Shown piece by piece: positions 46,501-52,715 of a stretch of 64,000 nucleotides of DNA. A program made the translations under genes and the position numbers. How positions within the stretch are numbered: the first letter of the stretch is position 1; the number at the start of each line of letters is the position of its first letter. Source of the stretch: an uncultured Clostridia bacterium (lineage in GTDB: Bacteria > Bacillota > Clostridia > Christensenellales > Borkfalkiaceae); NCBI GenBank assembly GCA_947630115.1, contig CANRGG010000006.1, positions 1 to 64,000 of the forward strand, given 5' to 3'. Below the pieces are notes generated by a model. The model searched no databases and was not told the origin of the DNA. It worked only from the letters and a program-made list of their open reading frames with translations.

Positions 46501-47922
46501 CAGGAAGGCGGGAAGGACACCTGGACGGTCAAAATGAACGGCAATGAGCTCACGGACGGCGTTTTGAGCGAGATCGGCATTACCTTCACGGCGGACCCGG
46601 ACGATATCGTCAGAGATCTGCACGTTTCGACGAGCCTTTACTCGTTCGTCAATCTCGAACTCGATCTCAACTGGAAGAACCCGAGATCGGCGAAGAATTA
46701 TACGGGCGACAGGACCGATAAAACGTTTGCCGACAAGCTCGCGGATGAGGAAAACGGGATCGGCGCGGGGCTCAAAATCCACGACTTTACGCAGGAGAGC
46801 TTCGTCGAGTTCGTCGAAGGGACGATCGGCTATTCCTATCGGAAATACAATGGCGGCGGAACGGAAAGTCTTGGCTCTGCGCACATCTACTATAAGACGA
46901 ACGACAAAAAACTTCTCAACGAGCCGAAGGCGCCCGATCTGAAAAAATATGACGACGGGCATGAGTTCTATCTCGAATGGGACGCAGGGTTCTGCCATGT
47001 GGGGAGCGTGCTTCCGGACAATGCCCAGAACACCGCGACGCAGAAACCGTACCTTTATGATGTCACGTTTGTTACCGACAAGGAGCAGGCGGGCGATTTG
47101 ACGGGAAATTACAGCTGGCAGCAAAGCGGCGAGAAATCCACCTTTACGGCGAAGATGAAGTACAATTCTCAGGTCAAGTTCTCCGCAAATGGCAAGGAAG
47201 TCAAGAGCCAGAAGATTACGCAAAATGAGACGATCGTACTTCCCAAGGCTTCGGATTATAAAGACGGCGCGGCGGGCATTTGGAACCTCGACTCGTTCAC
47301 GATCGAAGAAGCGCAGTTTACGGCGTTCTATCCGCTCACGGTGCGCTATATAAGCGTGATCGCCTATAATGCGAGTTCGTCGCACCCCGCGAATACGTCT
47401 TACGACGTTGAAGTGAAAGACAGCGATTACACGCTGATCCAGCCGACGGCGAACGGATACACCTTCCTTGGTTGGTTTACGAAGGATGGCGGAGATTGGC
47501 GCGAGGCGAAGGAGATTTCGAGTACGACGGTGATTGACGGCAAGCTGACGCTCGAAGTTGAAGCGTTGTGGATGAGCGATTTCAGCATTGCGATCGAAGC
47601 AAATAGAACTTCGAAATGGCTTACATTTACGCATACAATTAAGGGTACGATTTCGGGCGGACAGCTCGTTGGAGCATTTGCAAACGAGGCAACAGTTTCG
47701 ACCGAATACAAATTCTATGTCGATAATGATCAAAATTACACGGAAGGGAAGAAGGACGCAGGAAAGACATTTAATAACTACACAAAATCCTATACGGATA
47801 GTTCTATTAAGAACAGTGTATTAACGACCGCACCTTGTGCGCATGTCGTAGCGACACTTACATTTCGTTGCGGGGACATCATAATTTCGAGAACAGCTCA
47901 TAATTTCCATTTCTATCGTTAA
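37546..47922 (+). CDS. Giant membrane-anchored repeat protein, 3458 residues
   Basis: A basic cytosolic N-terminus of about 40 residues is followed by one membrane helix (STKIATLCLVVSLLICAYSF). The remaining 3400 residues should be extracytoplasmic. A non-repeat part (60-375) leads to divergent repeat units (about 380-985). Seven near-identical units of about 183 residues follow (about 985-2210), with words such as DGLKISAKV, DLLKEILSL, LLNLFGLDFDL and TTGYIDIVKYAATVIEMIQ. Then come a long unique region and an InlB-type motif (GYTFLGWFTKDGG, about 3300). No LPXTG or S-layer motif is seen, so the N-terminal helix is the only anchor. ATG 37546 (SD AAAGGGGAG) is preferred to TTG 37486. Each unit looks like a beta-sheet lipid- or protein-binding module. 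The function is unknown. Confidence 0.85.
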   Translation: MGKREHLDEGWHEIKNKRRPKVRKDREKGPRLKTKRKMRRSTKIATLCLVVSLLICAYSFGLAFFRDPSRNSVNLDYGSVSREVENGEVYSAEGGYSPIDIFARLNWTFSRQKRWYSEMHGVVDTVIQQEIETYKQYNDGILISADLTRSSLVSGASQFCYLKNEDLVMWRKPVGGASTYNGLGTEWKTGEPYRMMTISGEDGFKATNGLPAYELSVYVIEEETVLQASEVTMTEDGLYKITYDLRPDTWQEEDENGAIVTKGATAYYANQMIFTGGLPEAPVFDAISVSFTYDRNWRVHTTEIRESYNAKYGPIAAACVSTSKTEYEYDTDRAVSDAYENYFKQYVNSPVENHPTEKEVTALNCLAEAFGCVLTEPTSLNVDLTLNDRPVKGVVNLDLGGMDLSALDLTAVEAKAKIGALRLWVQDGTAYVNYGGLKFRVGLDELISLFGDAVQPAEGEDSDLLGALAGGEFTVDGDRAELSSRLPLGDFELPVRFVFRLDEAKTASLECVTTEFSIQEKLTVGAKLTFGDEILEDLEVAEEYADILPYARSLAELFGGETLHVTADYEAENVSIGGGFDLRIQDGFALSGELTAELNLQGITLKKTVTVGYLDGVIYLELDGIKLRADTEEAMALLSWYLDLPSLSVGETDLSEVLCMLLSEEFAGNFSSTESENTLVLLVEGTELLRSFGADFELGEVKLALREGELSAEALGAKISVQHGEPFSVDTEGFISILPYAEDLISLFGNDYLRLGVSYTAEEIGLSVTGQIDLNPATAAAKGAVTLSYQSFQKTFDVQYAAEKVYLAADELKICVPVKDAADLLIKELNLSAEDTPEAKELLNRVLAMNFGELLSLKESGDALSVLIHGTKLLDALGIGFEAGEIELRISDARIDVTAFGAELSLVPGEAFALDTEGYLDVLPYAKELIGLFKNDVLALRANYSGEALSIAADLSLDLKTLTAAGTLGLDYNSAHKDIGVIYKDGGIYLSIDGLKISAKVDEAIALVGQFMEIPESDGESKDLLKEILTLNFSELVQLSEENDTLTAAVNGTMLLNLFGLDFDLGTATVKVSEGKVDVEVLGAQISITAGKPFDVDTTGYIDIVKYAATVIEMIQGGILRADVSYETENLVVAGVVDFEIASLTAKAKLILTYKEVSKTAEIIYKENAIYLTLDGLKISAKVDEAVALVEQFMEIPESDGESKDLLKEILSLDFGEFVQLSEENDILTAAVDGPMLLNLFGLDFDLGTSTVKVSEGKIDVEALGAHITVTAGEPFEADTTGYIDIVKYAATVIEMIQGGYLTANVNYTTENKNLTVAGTVDFEIASLTAKAELTLTYKEVSKTAKIIYKDNAIYLTIDGLKISAKVDEAIALVGQFMEIPESDGESKDLLKEILSLNFGDLVNLSEENDILTAAVNGTALLNLFGLDFDLGTATVQISEDRIDVSALGAQISITAGEPFSVETDGYIDIVKYAATVIEMIQGGVLKANVSYTTENKNLAVTGTVDFEIKSLTAKATLTLTYQGASKTAEIIYKDGEIFLAIDGLKISAKVDEAIALVGQFMEIPESDGESKDLLKEILSLNFGDLVNLSEENDTLTATVNGTALLNLFGLDFDLKTATVQISEGKIDVEVLGAHITVTAGEPFDADTTGYIDIVKYAATVIEMIQGGTLRVGVSYETENLAVTGTVDFEIESLTAKAELTLTYKEVSKTAKIIYKNGEIFLAIDGLKISAKVEEAIALVKQVMGVSESDKESRDLLKEILSLNFGELVQLSEENDTLTAAVDGTALLNLFGLDFDLGKATVQFSEGKIDVEALGAHITVTAGKPFSVETTGYIDIVKYAATVIEMIQGGVLKANVSYTTENGNLSVTGTVDFEIESLTAKAILTLTYQGASKTAEIIYKDNVIYLAIDGLKISAKLKEEKGEEAEVEEAVELVGQSIGVSESDEESKDLLKEILSLDFGKLVQLSEKDNTLTAAVNGTALLNLFGLDFDLGTATVQISEGRIDVEALGAHITVTAGEPFEADTTGYIDIVKYAVTVIEMIQGDVLRAGVNYETENLAVAGAVDFEIASVTAKAKLMLTYQGVSKTAEVIYKENAIFLAIDGLKISAKIEEAIALVGKIMDIPESDEESKDLLKEILSLDFGKLVQLSESEENDTLTAAVNGTMLLNLFGLNFNFGTATVKISDGKIDVDALGAHITVTAGEPFDVETDGYLDIMPVAKKIAEIVSAKAITLRGVVTVKVNEEEIALEIRNGTISWAEGFKFYLDATLSAGGTAHDLKLYADSEKVKIVYGETGAELVFADLDDLEEKFLDVYERLREIVGKAIVTKDGGNPLPKADSLSELLQSVLGKIEDTASKQGSESLAQLLEALKNSGLLSGAADGLAKEEIGKKIDFSKILNELMLASLREEQGRIVVSAKGLELGLDTNLVTLDETLPKMLRADVSYSGENFSLKRSTLYLCAPKSFPEMPEIPYLGFEDYCELLDFLGATAQTLAEEDVGLSLSGQVLSTAPEYRDAGGVQYTFDATVNYFSGTETVNGKKVGKFPFTINLQNKSVSVNSDLYLKVHLTLESKVEECLYLDLYIMDMDPSGKSDGKLDFFVSISKYKSGDPNYQPLSFYAPASEVKSLLSAACILLGVDNEIVRDFLIETGLTAETREELQAIGDSLQLGSIISGLIGGNEEKEPAIARIAAEETLKKNYLKQFAFAPERGEEGKILGNTLSVVLNGPAIYGNADAKDLEITLQKEGESFVSSHLTGVNLQNVTAGEKTVSLDLDFTYEKVPDSDKKALSVTYNFDGLERLISSIAKSATHDATNEEIISGEAEEHDYVLNKTYYIDGKANVSALLFLKAEVKIIAISVTIDEENKVAVNLRLEYDGIVGVINGHSTVDITIKDGMVYMKRVQTTYYEFHLFQSSWPEYDTPITIYRVTTLDNFFTDILKHLGYLLNLTETIQNQIDKTEPAQPQDTTSTDYGSLVSKYLSGYSCTHQEGGKDTWTVKMNGNELTDGVLSEIGITFTADPDDIVRDLHVSTSLYSFVNLELDLNWKNPRSAKNYTGDRTDKTFADKLADEENGIGAGLKIHDFTQESFVEFVEGTIGYSYRKYNGGGTESLGSAHIYYKTNDKKLLNEPKAPDLKKYDDGHEFYLEWDAGFCHVGSVLPDNAQNTATQKPYLYDVTFVTDKEQAGDLTGNYSWQQSGEKSTFTAKMKYNSQVKFSANGKEVKSQKITQNETIVLPKASDYKDGAAGIWNLDSFTIEEAQFTAFYPLTVRYISVIAYNASSSHPANTSYDVEVKDSDYTLIQPTANGYTFLGWFTKDGGDWREAKEISSTTVIDGKLTLEVEALWMSDFSIAIEANRTSKWLTFTHTIKGTISGGQLVGAFANEATVSTEYKFYVDNDQNYTEGKKDAGKTFNNYTKSYTDSSIKNSVLTTAPCAHVVATLTFRCGDIIISRTAHNFHFYR
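40500..44170 (+). repeat. Seven tandem coding repeats of about 549 bp
   Basis: The segment encoding DGLKISAK recurs near 40521, 41069, 41620, 42171, 42718, 43268 and 43843. The period is 546-551 bp, except for one longer unit carrying an insert rich in Lys and Glu near 43300. Neighbouring units share long identical DNA stretches; around 41660 and 42205 more than 70 bases are the same. Such identity at silent positions shows recent duplication or gene conversion. Confidence 0.9.
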
Positions 47923-47941
47923 GATTTTAATTTCAAAACAA

Positions 47942-47979
47942 GGCGCGGCTTTGCAGAATGCAAAGCCGCGCCGTTTCTT
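47942..47979. terminator. Terminator between the giant gene and ung
   Basis: A perfect 13-bp stem (GGCGCGGCTTTGC with its complement, loop AGAAT) lies 19 nt after the giant gene, followed by GTTTCTT. It lies between convergent genes and may work in both directions. Confidence 0.8.
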
Positions 47980-47988
47980 ATCAAAATC

Positions 47989-48657
47989 TTATTCGTTCAA
48001 ATTCCAGTCGATGGGGGCAAGCCCGTGGGCTTTTAAGTAATCGTTCGTCTTGGAAAAATGCCGGCAGCCGAAAAATCCGTTATAGGCGGACAGCGGCGAC
48101 GGATGTGCGCATTCCAAAATCAGATGTTTTTTGCGGTCGATGAGCTCCGCCTTTCTCCGCGCGTTCCCGCCCCATAAAAGAAACACCAAATGCTCCTTTT
48201 CCCGGCTCAGAAGGGAGATCACAGAGTCGGTGAACCAGCTCCAACCGCAATTTGCGTGACTGTTTGCAACGTGCTCCCGCACCGAGAGCGACGTGTTCAA
48301 AAGCAGCACGCCTTCCTTCGCCCATTTCGTGAGATCTCCCGAAGCGGGCGGGGGGAATCCCAGATCGTCTTTCAGCTCTTTGAGCATGTTTTCAAGCGAC
48401 GGCGGCTTTTTCACCCCTTCCTTCACCGAAAAACACAGCCCGTGCGCCTGTCCCGGCTCATGGTAGGGGTCCTGCCCCAACAAAACGACCCGCACCTTCT
48501 CAAAGGGAGTATAGCGGAAGCAGTTGAAAAGGTCGTACATATCGGGATAGACGACAAAATGAGAGTATTCGTATTTGAGAAATTCCCGGATCTTCAGATA
48601 GCGCCCGTCCGCAAAGAGGGGGGCAAGCGGTCCGTTCCAATCGCCGAGGTCAATCAT
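47989..48657 (-). CDS. ung: Uracil-DNA glycosylase (family 1)
   Basis: This 222-residue enzyme removes uracil from DNA. The catalytic water-activating motif is GQDPYHEPGQAHG (about residues 59-71), and the DNA-intercalating loop is HPSPLSAYNGFFGC. Its length is standard for family 1. The start overlaps the luxS stop by 4 nt, so it is last in an mtnN-luxS-ung unit although it is functionally unrelated to the other two. Confidence 0.95.
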   Translation of the reverse strand: MIDLGDWNGPLAPLFADGRYLKIREFLKYEYSHFVVYPDMYDLFNCFRYTPFEKVRVVLLGQDPYHEPGQAHGLCFSVKEGVKKPPSLENMLKELKDDLGFPPPASGDLTKWAKEGVLLLNTSLSVREHVANSHANCGWSWFTDSVISLLSREKEHLVFLLWGGNARRKAELIDRKKHLILECAHPSPLSAYNGFFGCRHFSKTNDYLKAHGLAPIDWNLNE

Positions 48658-49091
48658 AGCGCCTCCAAAATCTCAAGATAGCGGGCAAGCTCTTTTTTGG
48701 CGCCTTCAAGATCGTGCTCCAAATAGTTCCCGCACTCTTCCCGCTTGGCGCCCGGCACTTCGCTGAGCAACAGGGAGCGGCGGATACACGCGATCAAGAG
48801 ATCTCGCACCGTTTCATAGTCAAGACCGACCGAAAGAAGATAAAACCCCGTGCGGCAGCCCATCGGCCCGAAATAGACGATCTGCTCCTTTTTTTCGCTG
48901 CTGCGGAGCGTGGTCGCAAGCAGATGTTCGATCGAATGGAGCGCCCCCTGCGAGAGGTAGTCGCCCGCATTCGGTTTTTTGAAGCGAAGATCGAAGGTCG
49001 TCACGCCGTTTTGCGGCTTTGACATATGCAGCCCGACTTCAAGCGTGTCGTGATTTTTCTGGAAAGAGGGGATCTTTTCGAGTTCGTCCAT
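48654..49091 (-). CDS. luxS: S-ribosylhomocysteine lyase
   Basis: This 145-residue metal-dependent enzyme makes homocysteine and DPD, the precursor of AI-2. The metal ligands are in HSIEHLLAT (HxxEH) and the C-terminal Cys-His region (ECGNYLEHD). The catalytic Cys is in GPMGCRTGFY. The ORF track begins 22 codons earlier, but MDELEKIPSF is the family start at ATG 49091. It follows mtnN by 16 nt, and together they recycle S-adenosylhomocysteine in two steps. It may also produce AI-2, which need not mean quorum sensing here. Confidence 0.95.
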   Translation of the reverse strand: MDELEKIPSFQKNHDTLEVGLHMSKPQNGVTTFDLRFKKPNAGDYLSQGALHSIEHLLATTLRSSEKKEQIVYFGPMGCRTGFYLLSVGLDYETVRDLLIACIRRSLLLSEVPGAKREECGNYLEHDLEGAKKELARYLEILEAL

Positions 49092-49107
49092 ATGTGCCTC
49101 CCGCCGT

Positions 49108-49767
49108 TTATTCCAAAGCGGCAAAAATTTCACAGAGCCGCGCCCGAAGTCCCGCAAGCGCCCGCTGCAGATTTTTTTGGAACTGTTCGGTCGTCGAGCC
49201 CGTCCCGTAGACGTCCGAGACCGTTTTCACCGAGATGAGCGGGATCTGCGCGTCCTCCGCGATCTGCGCGATCGCCCCGCCCTCCATGTCCCGGACGTCG
49301 CAGCCGAGGGAGAGAAGGAGGGAGTGATCTTCCTTCGAATCGTTGAACCGGTCGCCCGTGCCGAGCGCGCGGCGGGGGAATGAGAGCGCTTGCGGACAGC
49401 ACAGCGGGAGAAAATTGTCTGTTCTTCCGGGGAGGGTCCCGATCTTGCCGCCCGAGAGCTGGGTGAGGTCGAAATCATACTGCACAGAGCGATCGACAAG
49501 ATAGATCCCGCCGACCTTGGTGCATGCGGGGGAGAGCCCGCCCGCCGCGCCGAAATTGAGCAAGACGTCCGCGCCCGCGCCGATCGCTGCGACGGCGCCC
49601 GCCGCGGCGTTCACCTTCCCTTCGCCCGTGACGATGAGAAAGACGTCCTTCCCAAACGCCCTGCCCCGGGTAACTTTTTTTCCGAGCACGAACGAGGAAC
49701 AGCTCTCTTCCATCTGCGATCGCAAGATCTCCGCCTCGCTGTCCATTGCAATGACGCAACCGATCAT
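49108..49767 (-). CDS. mtnN: 5'-methylthioadenosine/S-adenosylhomocysteine nucleosidase
   Basis: This 219-residue enzyme splits adenine from SAH and MTA. The family start MIGCVIAMDSEAE contains the catalytic Glu. The substrate Glu is in DMEGGAIAQ, and the Asp acid appears in the segment VKTVSDVYG. The order mtnN-luxS on the minus strand reflects the reaction order SAH to S-ribosylhomocysteine to homocysteine. The SD is AAAAAAGGAG, 6 nt before ATG 49767. Confidence 0.93.
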   Translation of the reverse strand: MIGCVIAMDSEAEILRSQMEESCSSFVLGKKVTRGRAFGKDVFLIVTGEGKVNAAAGAVAAIGAGADVLLNFGAAGGLSPACTKVGGIYLVDRSVQYDFDLTQLSGGKIGTLPGRTDNFLPLCCPQALSFPRRALGTGDRFNDSKEDHSLLLSLGCDVRDMEGGAIAQIAEDAQIPLISVKTVSDVYGTGSTTEQFQKNLQRALAGLRARLCEIFAALE

Positions 49768-49802
49768 ATACCGCTCCTTTTTTGTTTTTGGATGTTTTCT
49801 CT

Positions 49803-49831
49803 ATTATAATAAAAAGCGCGGAATTTTGCAA
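49803..49831 (-). promoter_or_regulatory. Promoter of mtnN-luxS-ung
   Basis: On the minus strand the site reads TTGCAA (49831-49826), 17 nt, TATAAT (49808-49803), 35 nt before the start codon. Confidence 0.8.
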
Positions 49832-49885
49832 GGAAAAGAATACTTTTTTCCGCGGTTGTCCATAAATCCCACAAAGGAGGATCAT

Positions 49886-51133
49886 ATGAATCCGTTTGAA
49901 TTGAAGCCGCAAAAGGCCGACAAAGTTTTCACATCCTGGAATAAAGTTCTTGTAAAGCCCTATGACAAGAACACGGTCGATCCCTACACCCGTCTGAGGG
50001 TCATTCTCATGTCCGGAACCGAATTTGAGAGCGTTCGCCTCGGACATGCGTTCACCCGCATGTGTCCCAACAACGACGTGAGAAGAAGGCTCGCCTATAT
50101 CCGAAGAGGAGAGCAGATCCAGCAAAAGCGGGTCGCCTCTTTGAAGCCGTCGAATGAGACCATTCTGGAACACACGATCGGCTATGAGCAGCTCGCCGTC
50201 GATCTCACCGCCGCCCTCGCGATCACGGAGAAGAACAGCTACGTCAAAAAGCAGCTCGATTTCGCCCTTTTGGAGGATTTCGACCACCTTTACCGCTATT
50301 CCGATCTCATGGAGCTCGAAAAGGGGGGCGATCCCGCGCGGCTCGTCGGAACTTATACCGAGATCATGCCGGGCCGTCCCACCGTCGCGGAATACCGTCA
50401 TCCCCACGACGACGTGGACTTCTATATCAACGGATATCTGAACGATCTCAAAACCAAACTCAACATCAACATCATCACGGCGGCGGAACAGCAGACGATG
50501 AACTATTATATGAACGTCGGCAACCTCTACGCCTCGCCGCTCGGCAGAAAACTTTACAACGAGATCGCCATGATCGAGGAACAGCACGTCACGGGCTACG
50601 GGAGCCTCAAAGATCCGACGATGACCTTCTTCGAGTGCCTCTTGATGAACGAATACACCGAATGCTATCTCTATTATTCCTGTTTCGAGGACGAAAAGGA
50701 CGAGCGGATCAAGGGGATCTGGGAACAGCATTTCGAAGAGGAGGTCGCGCACCTTCACGAGGCAGCGGATCTTTTGAGAACGTACGAGGGGAAGGTCTGG
50801 CAGCAGGTCCTGCCCGAGGGCGGGGAGTTCCCCGAGCTCTTGAAATTCCGCCCGCAGAAAGAGTATATCCGCGAGATCTTGAAGAGCGTCCGGCTGACGG
50901 GCGTCGAAGAGGGCTGGGAAGAACTCGACAAAGTGCCCGACACCTTCCGCTATTTCGGCTACAATTCGAAGATCAACGGCAAAGTGCAGCAGCATGGCAC
51001 CCATATCTGCGTCGAAAAGCACATCAAGGAGTTCGGGCAGGATTTCCGGATCCAGAACAAGGAACATCCCATCCGCGCCCTTTCAAGCCGCAAGGAGGAC
51101 AACATCGACATCGCGCGCGTTAAGGGCAAGTAA
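49886..51133 (+). CDS. Ferritin-like domain protein of unknown function
   Basis: This 415-residue, mostly helical soluble protein has several helices with spaced Glu and His residues typical of diiron ferritin-like bundles: EHTIGYEQLAVDL, EDFDHLYRY, MIEEQHVTGY, NEYTECYLYY and EEEVAHLHEAADLL. Two sets may form two four-helix bundles. The protein has no signal peptide. ATG 49886 has AAAGGAGG 6 nt before it; the track extends 123 codons into the antisense of mtnN. It is divergent from mtnN and followed by a strong hairpin. A role in iron or oxidative stress is suggested by the fold only. Confidence 0.72.
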   Translation: MNPFELKPQKADKVFTSWNKVLVKPYDKNTVDPYTRLRVILMSGTEFESVRLGHAFTRMCPNNDVRRRLAYIRRGEQIQQKRVASLKPSNETILEHTIGYEQLAVDLTAALAITEKNSYVKKQLDFALLEDFDHLYRYSDLMELEKGGDPARLVGTYTEIMPGRPTVAEYRHPHDDVDFYINGYLNDLKTKLNINIITAAEQQTMNYYMNVGNLYASPLGRKLYNEIAMIEEQHVTGYGSLKDPTMTFFECLLMNEYTECYLYYSCFEDEKDERIKGIWEQHFEEEVAHLHEAADLLRTYEGKVWQQVLPEGGEFPELLKFRPQKEYIREILKSVRLTGVEEGWEELDKVPDTFRYFGYNSKINGKVQQHGTHICVEKHIKEFGQDFRIQNKEHPIRALSSRKEDNIDIARVKGK

Positions 51134-51152
51134 AAACAGGAAAACCGACAGG

Positions 51153-51185
51153 CCGCCGCCCGATTTTCAAAAAATCGGGCGGCGG
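51153..51185. terminator. Strong hairpin after the ferritin-like gene
   Basis: A 15-bp stem (CCGCCGCCCGATTTT with its complement, loop CAA) starts 19 nt after the stop. No T-run follows on the plus strand, so it may stabilise the 3' end rather than terminate by itself. Confidence 0.6.
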
Positions 51186-51205
51186 AAGTTCTGCCCCCGA
51201 AATCC

Positions 51206-51234
51206 TTGCCAAAGAGAAGACGATATGCTATAAT
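51206..51234 (+). promoter_or_regulatory. Promoter of the metallo-beta-lactamase-fold gene
   Basis: The site reads TTGCCA, 17 nt, TATAAT, ending 20 nt before ATG 51255. Confidence 0.85.
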
Positions 51235-51254
51235 GCCCCTCGGAGTGTGTGCGC

Positions 51255-52031
51255 ATGAAGATCAAATGGTACGGAACGGCGAGCCTTCTCATCGAGGGCG
51301 GCGGATCGAGCGTTCTGATCGACCCGTTTTTGAAGAAATACAACCCAAAACTGCCGCCGTTTCCCGTCGAAGAGGGCGCGGGGGCGGACGCGGTTTTGAT
51401 CACCCATCCCCATTTCGACCATTTCTGCGACATCGGCAGCATTCTGGAGGCGGGCGCCAAGAAGGTTTACGTCTCGGAGAACGGGATCGCCCATGCGCGG
51501 GAGACGGGCGTTCCCACCGACCGGATGATCCCTCTTTCTGCCGGCGAAACATTGCAGATCGGTGCGCTGACCGTGAAAACCTATCAAAGCCGCCACTGCA
51601 AATTCGACCTTTGGACGGTCCTTTCCGTCGTCCTCAACCCCGCGACCTATTTCCGTTTCCGCGACGGCGTGGAGATCCTCAAAGCGACCGGGAAATACAA
51701 GATCGGAGAGGACATCTATGCGCTCGAGATCTCCTGCGAGGGGAAGCGGGTGTTCGTTCTCGGCTCCGCCGGCATGGACGGACAGACGGACTATCCCAAG
51801 GGCGCCGATCTTCTCGTCTTTCCCTACCAGGGACGTACGCGGATGCACCGCTATCTCGGGGATTTTTTGCGGGTCTTTGAGCCGAAAGCCGTCATGATCG
51901 ACCATTTCGACAATTCGTTTCCGCCGCTCACCCATACCGTGAACGTCAAAAAATTCCTTCCGTCGGTCAAAAAGATCCTTCCGTCCGCGAAGGCGTTTGT
52001 CCCGCGGGAGGGCGTCTCTTACGAGATCTGA
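51255..52031 (+). CDS. Metallo-beta-lactamase-fold hydrolase (UlaG/YcbL-like)
   Basis: This 258-residue protein has the metal-binding HPHFDHFCD motif (about residues 51-59), further His in SRHCKF, and late metal ligands near GSAGMDG and IDHFDN. The start MKIKWYGTASLLIE resembles the MBL-fold group with UlaG-like hydrolases. Specific substrates cannot be told. ATG 51255 is chosen over the GTG two codons earlier because it fits the promoter and CGGAG. A small lipoprotein follows on the same strand. Confidence 0.82.
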   Translation: MKIKWYGTASLLIEGGGSSVLIDPFLKKYNPKLPPFPVEEGAGADAVLITHPHFDHFCDIGSILEAGAKKVYVSENGIAHARETGVPTDRMIPLSAGETLQIGALTVKTYQSRHCKFDLWTVLSVVLNPATYFRFRDGVEILKATGKYKIGEDIYALEISCEGKRVFVLGSAGMDGQTDYPKGADLLVFPYQGRTRMHRYLGDFLRVFEPKAVMIDHFDNSFPPLTHTVNVKKFLPSVKKILPSAKAFVPREGVSYEI

Positions 52032-52079
52032 GGCGGATCGAAAAAAACGGAAGATGGGCGCTCGTTTGCTTTTCTGTAC

Positions 52080-52535
52080 ATGAAAATGCGGAAAAAAGCA
52101 AAAACTGCGCGTATGAAAAAAATTTTTTTCCGGCTCGCCGCATGTATGTTCCTGTGGACAGTTGCACCTATGCTCACTTGCTGCAATGTGGAGGGGATGT
52201 CCTCTTTGAAGGACGTTTCCCATCCGTATGCGGCGGAATACAAATGCAAGAAGCTGCAGATCGGCGGCGAGGACGCGCTCGAAAACTTCGAATATATCAA
52301 GCTGGACTTGAAACATGGCGGGACATTCGAATGTTTCTATCTCGACAAGAACGGGAACGAGGGCGCATATGAAGGGAAATACAAGATCGACGCGGCGGAA
52401 GGGAGCGCGACTTTTTCCGCGCCCGAAAACAGCGAGGAGAAAACCTACGTCTTTCCCTATCGGGGCGGGAAGATCTGCGTCGAATATCTCTTCGGCGACC
52501 GTCTTTTGTACGGCGAATTTTCCGCCGTGGAATAA
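52080..52535 (+). CDS. Small secreted or lipid-anchored protein
   Basis: This protein of up to 151 residues starts with a basic leader and a hydrophobic stretch ending in LTCC (lipobox-like, MLTCCN). The start is uncertain: ATG 52080 and ATG 52113 (MKKIFFRLAAC) are in frame, and neither has a clear SD. The mature part of about 115 residues is rich in Asp, Glu, Tyr and Gly and looks like a small beta barrel of lipocalin-type length (YIKLDLKHGGTFECFY). The family is unknown. It is followed by a strong terminator. Confidence 0.65.
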   Translation: MKMRKKAKTARMKKIFFRLAACMFLWTVAPMLTCCNVEGMSSLKDVSHPYAAEYKCKKLQIGGEDALENFEYIKLDLKHGGTFECFYLDKNGNEGAYEGKYKIDAAEGSATFSAPENSEEKTYVFPYRGGKICVEYLFGDRLLYGEFSAVE

Positions 52536-52536
52536 A

Positions 52537-52597
52537 CCCGGTCAAAACCGGGAAATTCGGACTGCCGCGGGGCTCGACCGCGCGGCGGTCTTTTTTT
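52537..52597 (+). terminator. Tandem hairpins and terminator before ilvA
   Basis: A hairpin CCCGGT/ACCGGG (52537-52552) is followed by a longer stem (GACTGCCGCG with CGCGGCGGTC, one G-T pair, 52560-52590) and seven T. Confidence 0.85.
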
Positions 52598-52634
52598 GTG
52601 CGAAAAAAACAAAAAGCAATTTGCGATCATTCCG

Positions 52635-52663
52635 TTGACTTTTTGTCGTGGAAGTTTTATACT
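52635..52663 (+). promoter_or_regulatory. Promoter of ilvA-ridA
   Basis: The site reads TTGACT, 17 nt, TATACT, 52 nt before the ATG. Confidence 0.82.
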
Positions 52664-52715
52664 GATAACGGTATCTTCCGGAACCGGAAAAAAGAGAAAA
52701 AAAGAGGGAAAAATC

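Noticed and set aside
39979-47733. Antisense ORF of 2584 codons opposite the giant repeat protein
   Set aside because: It mirrors the repeats of the real gene and has no promoter or SD. The sense frame has a membrane helix, promoter and terminator.
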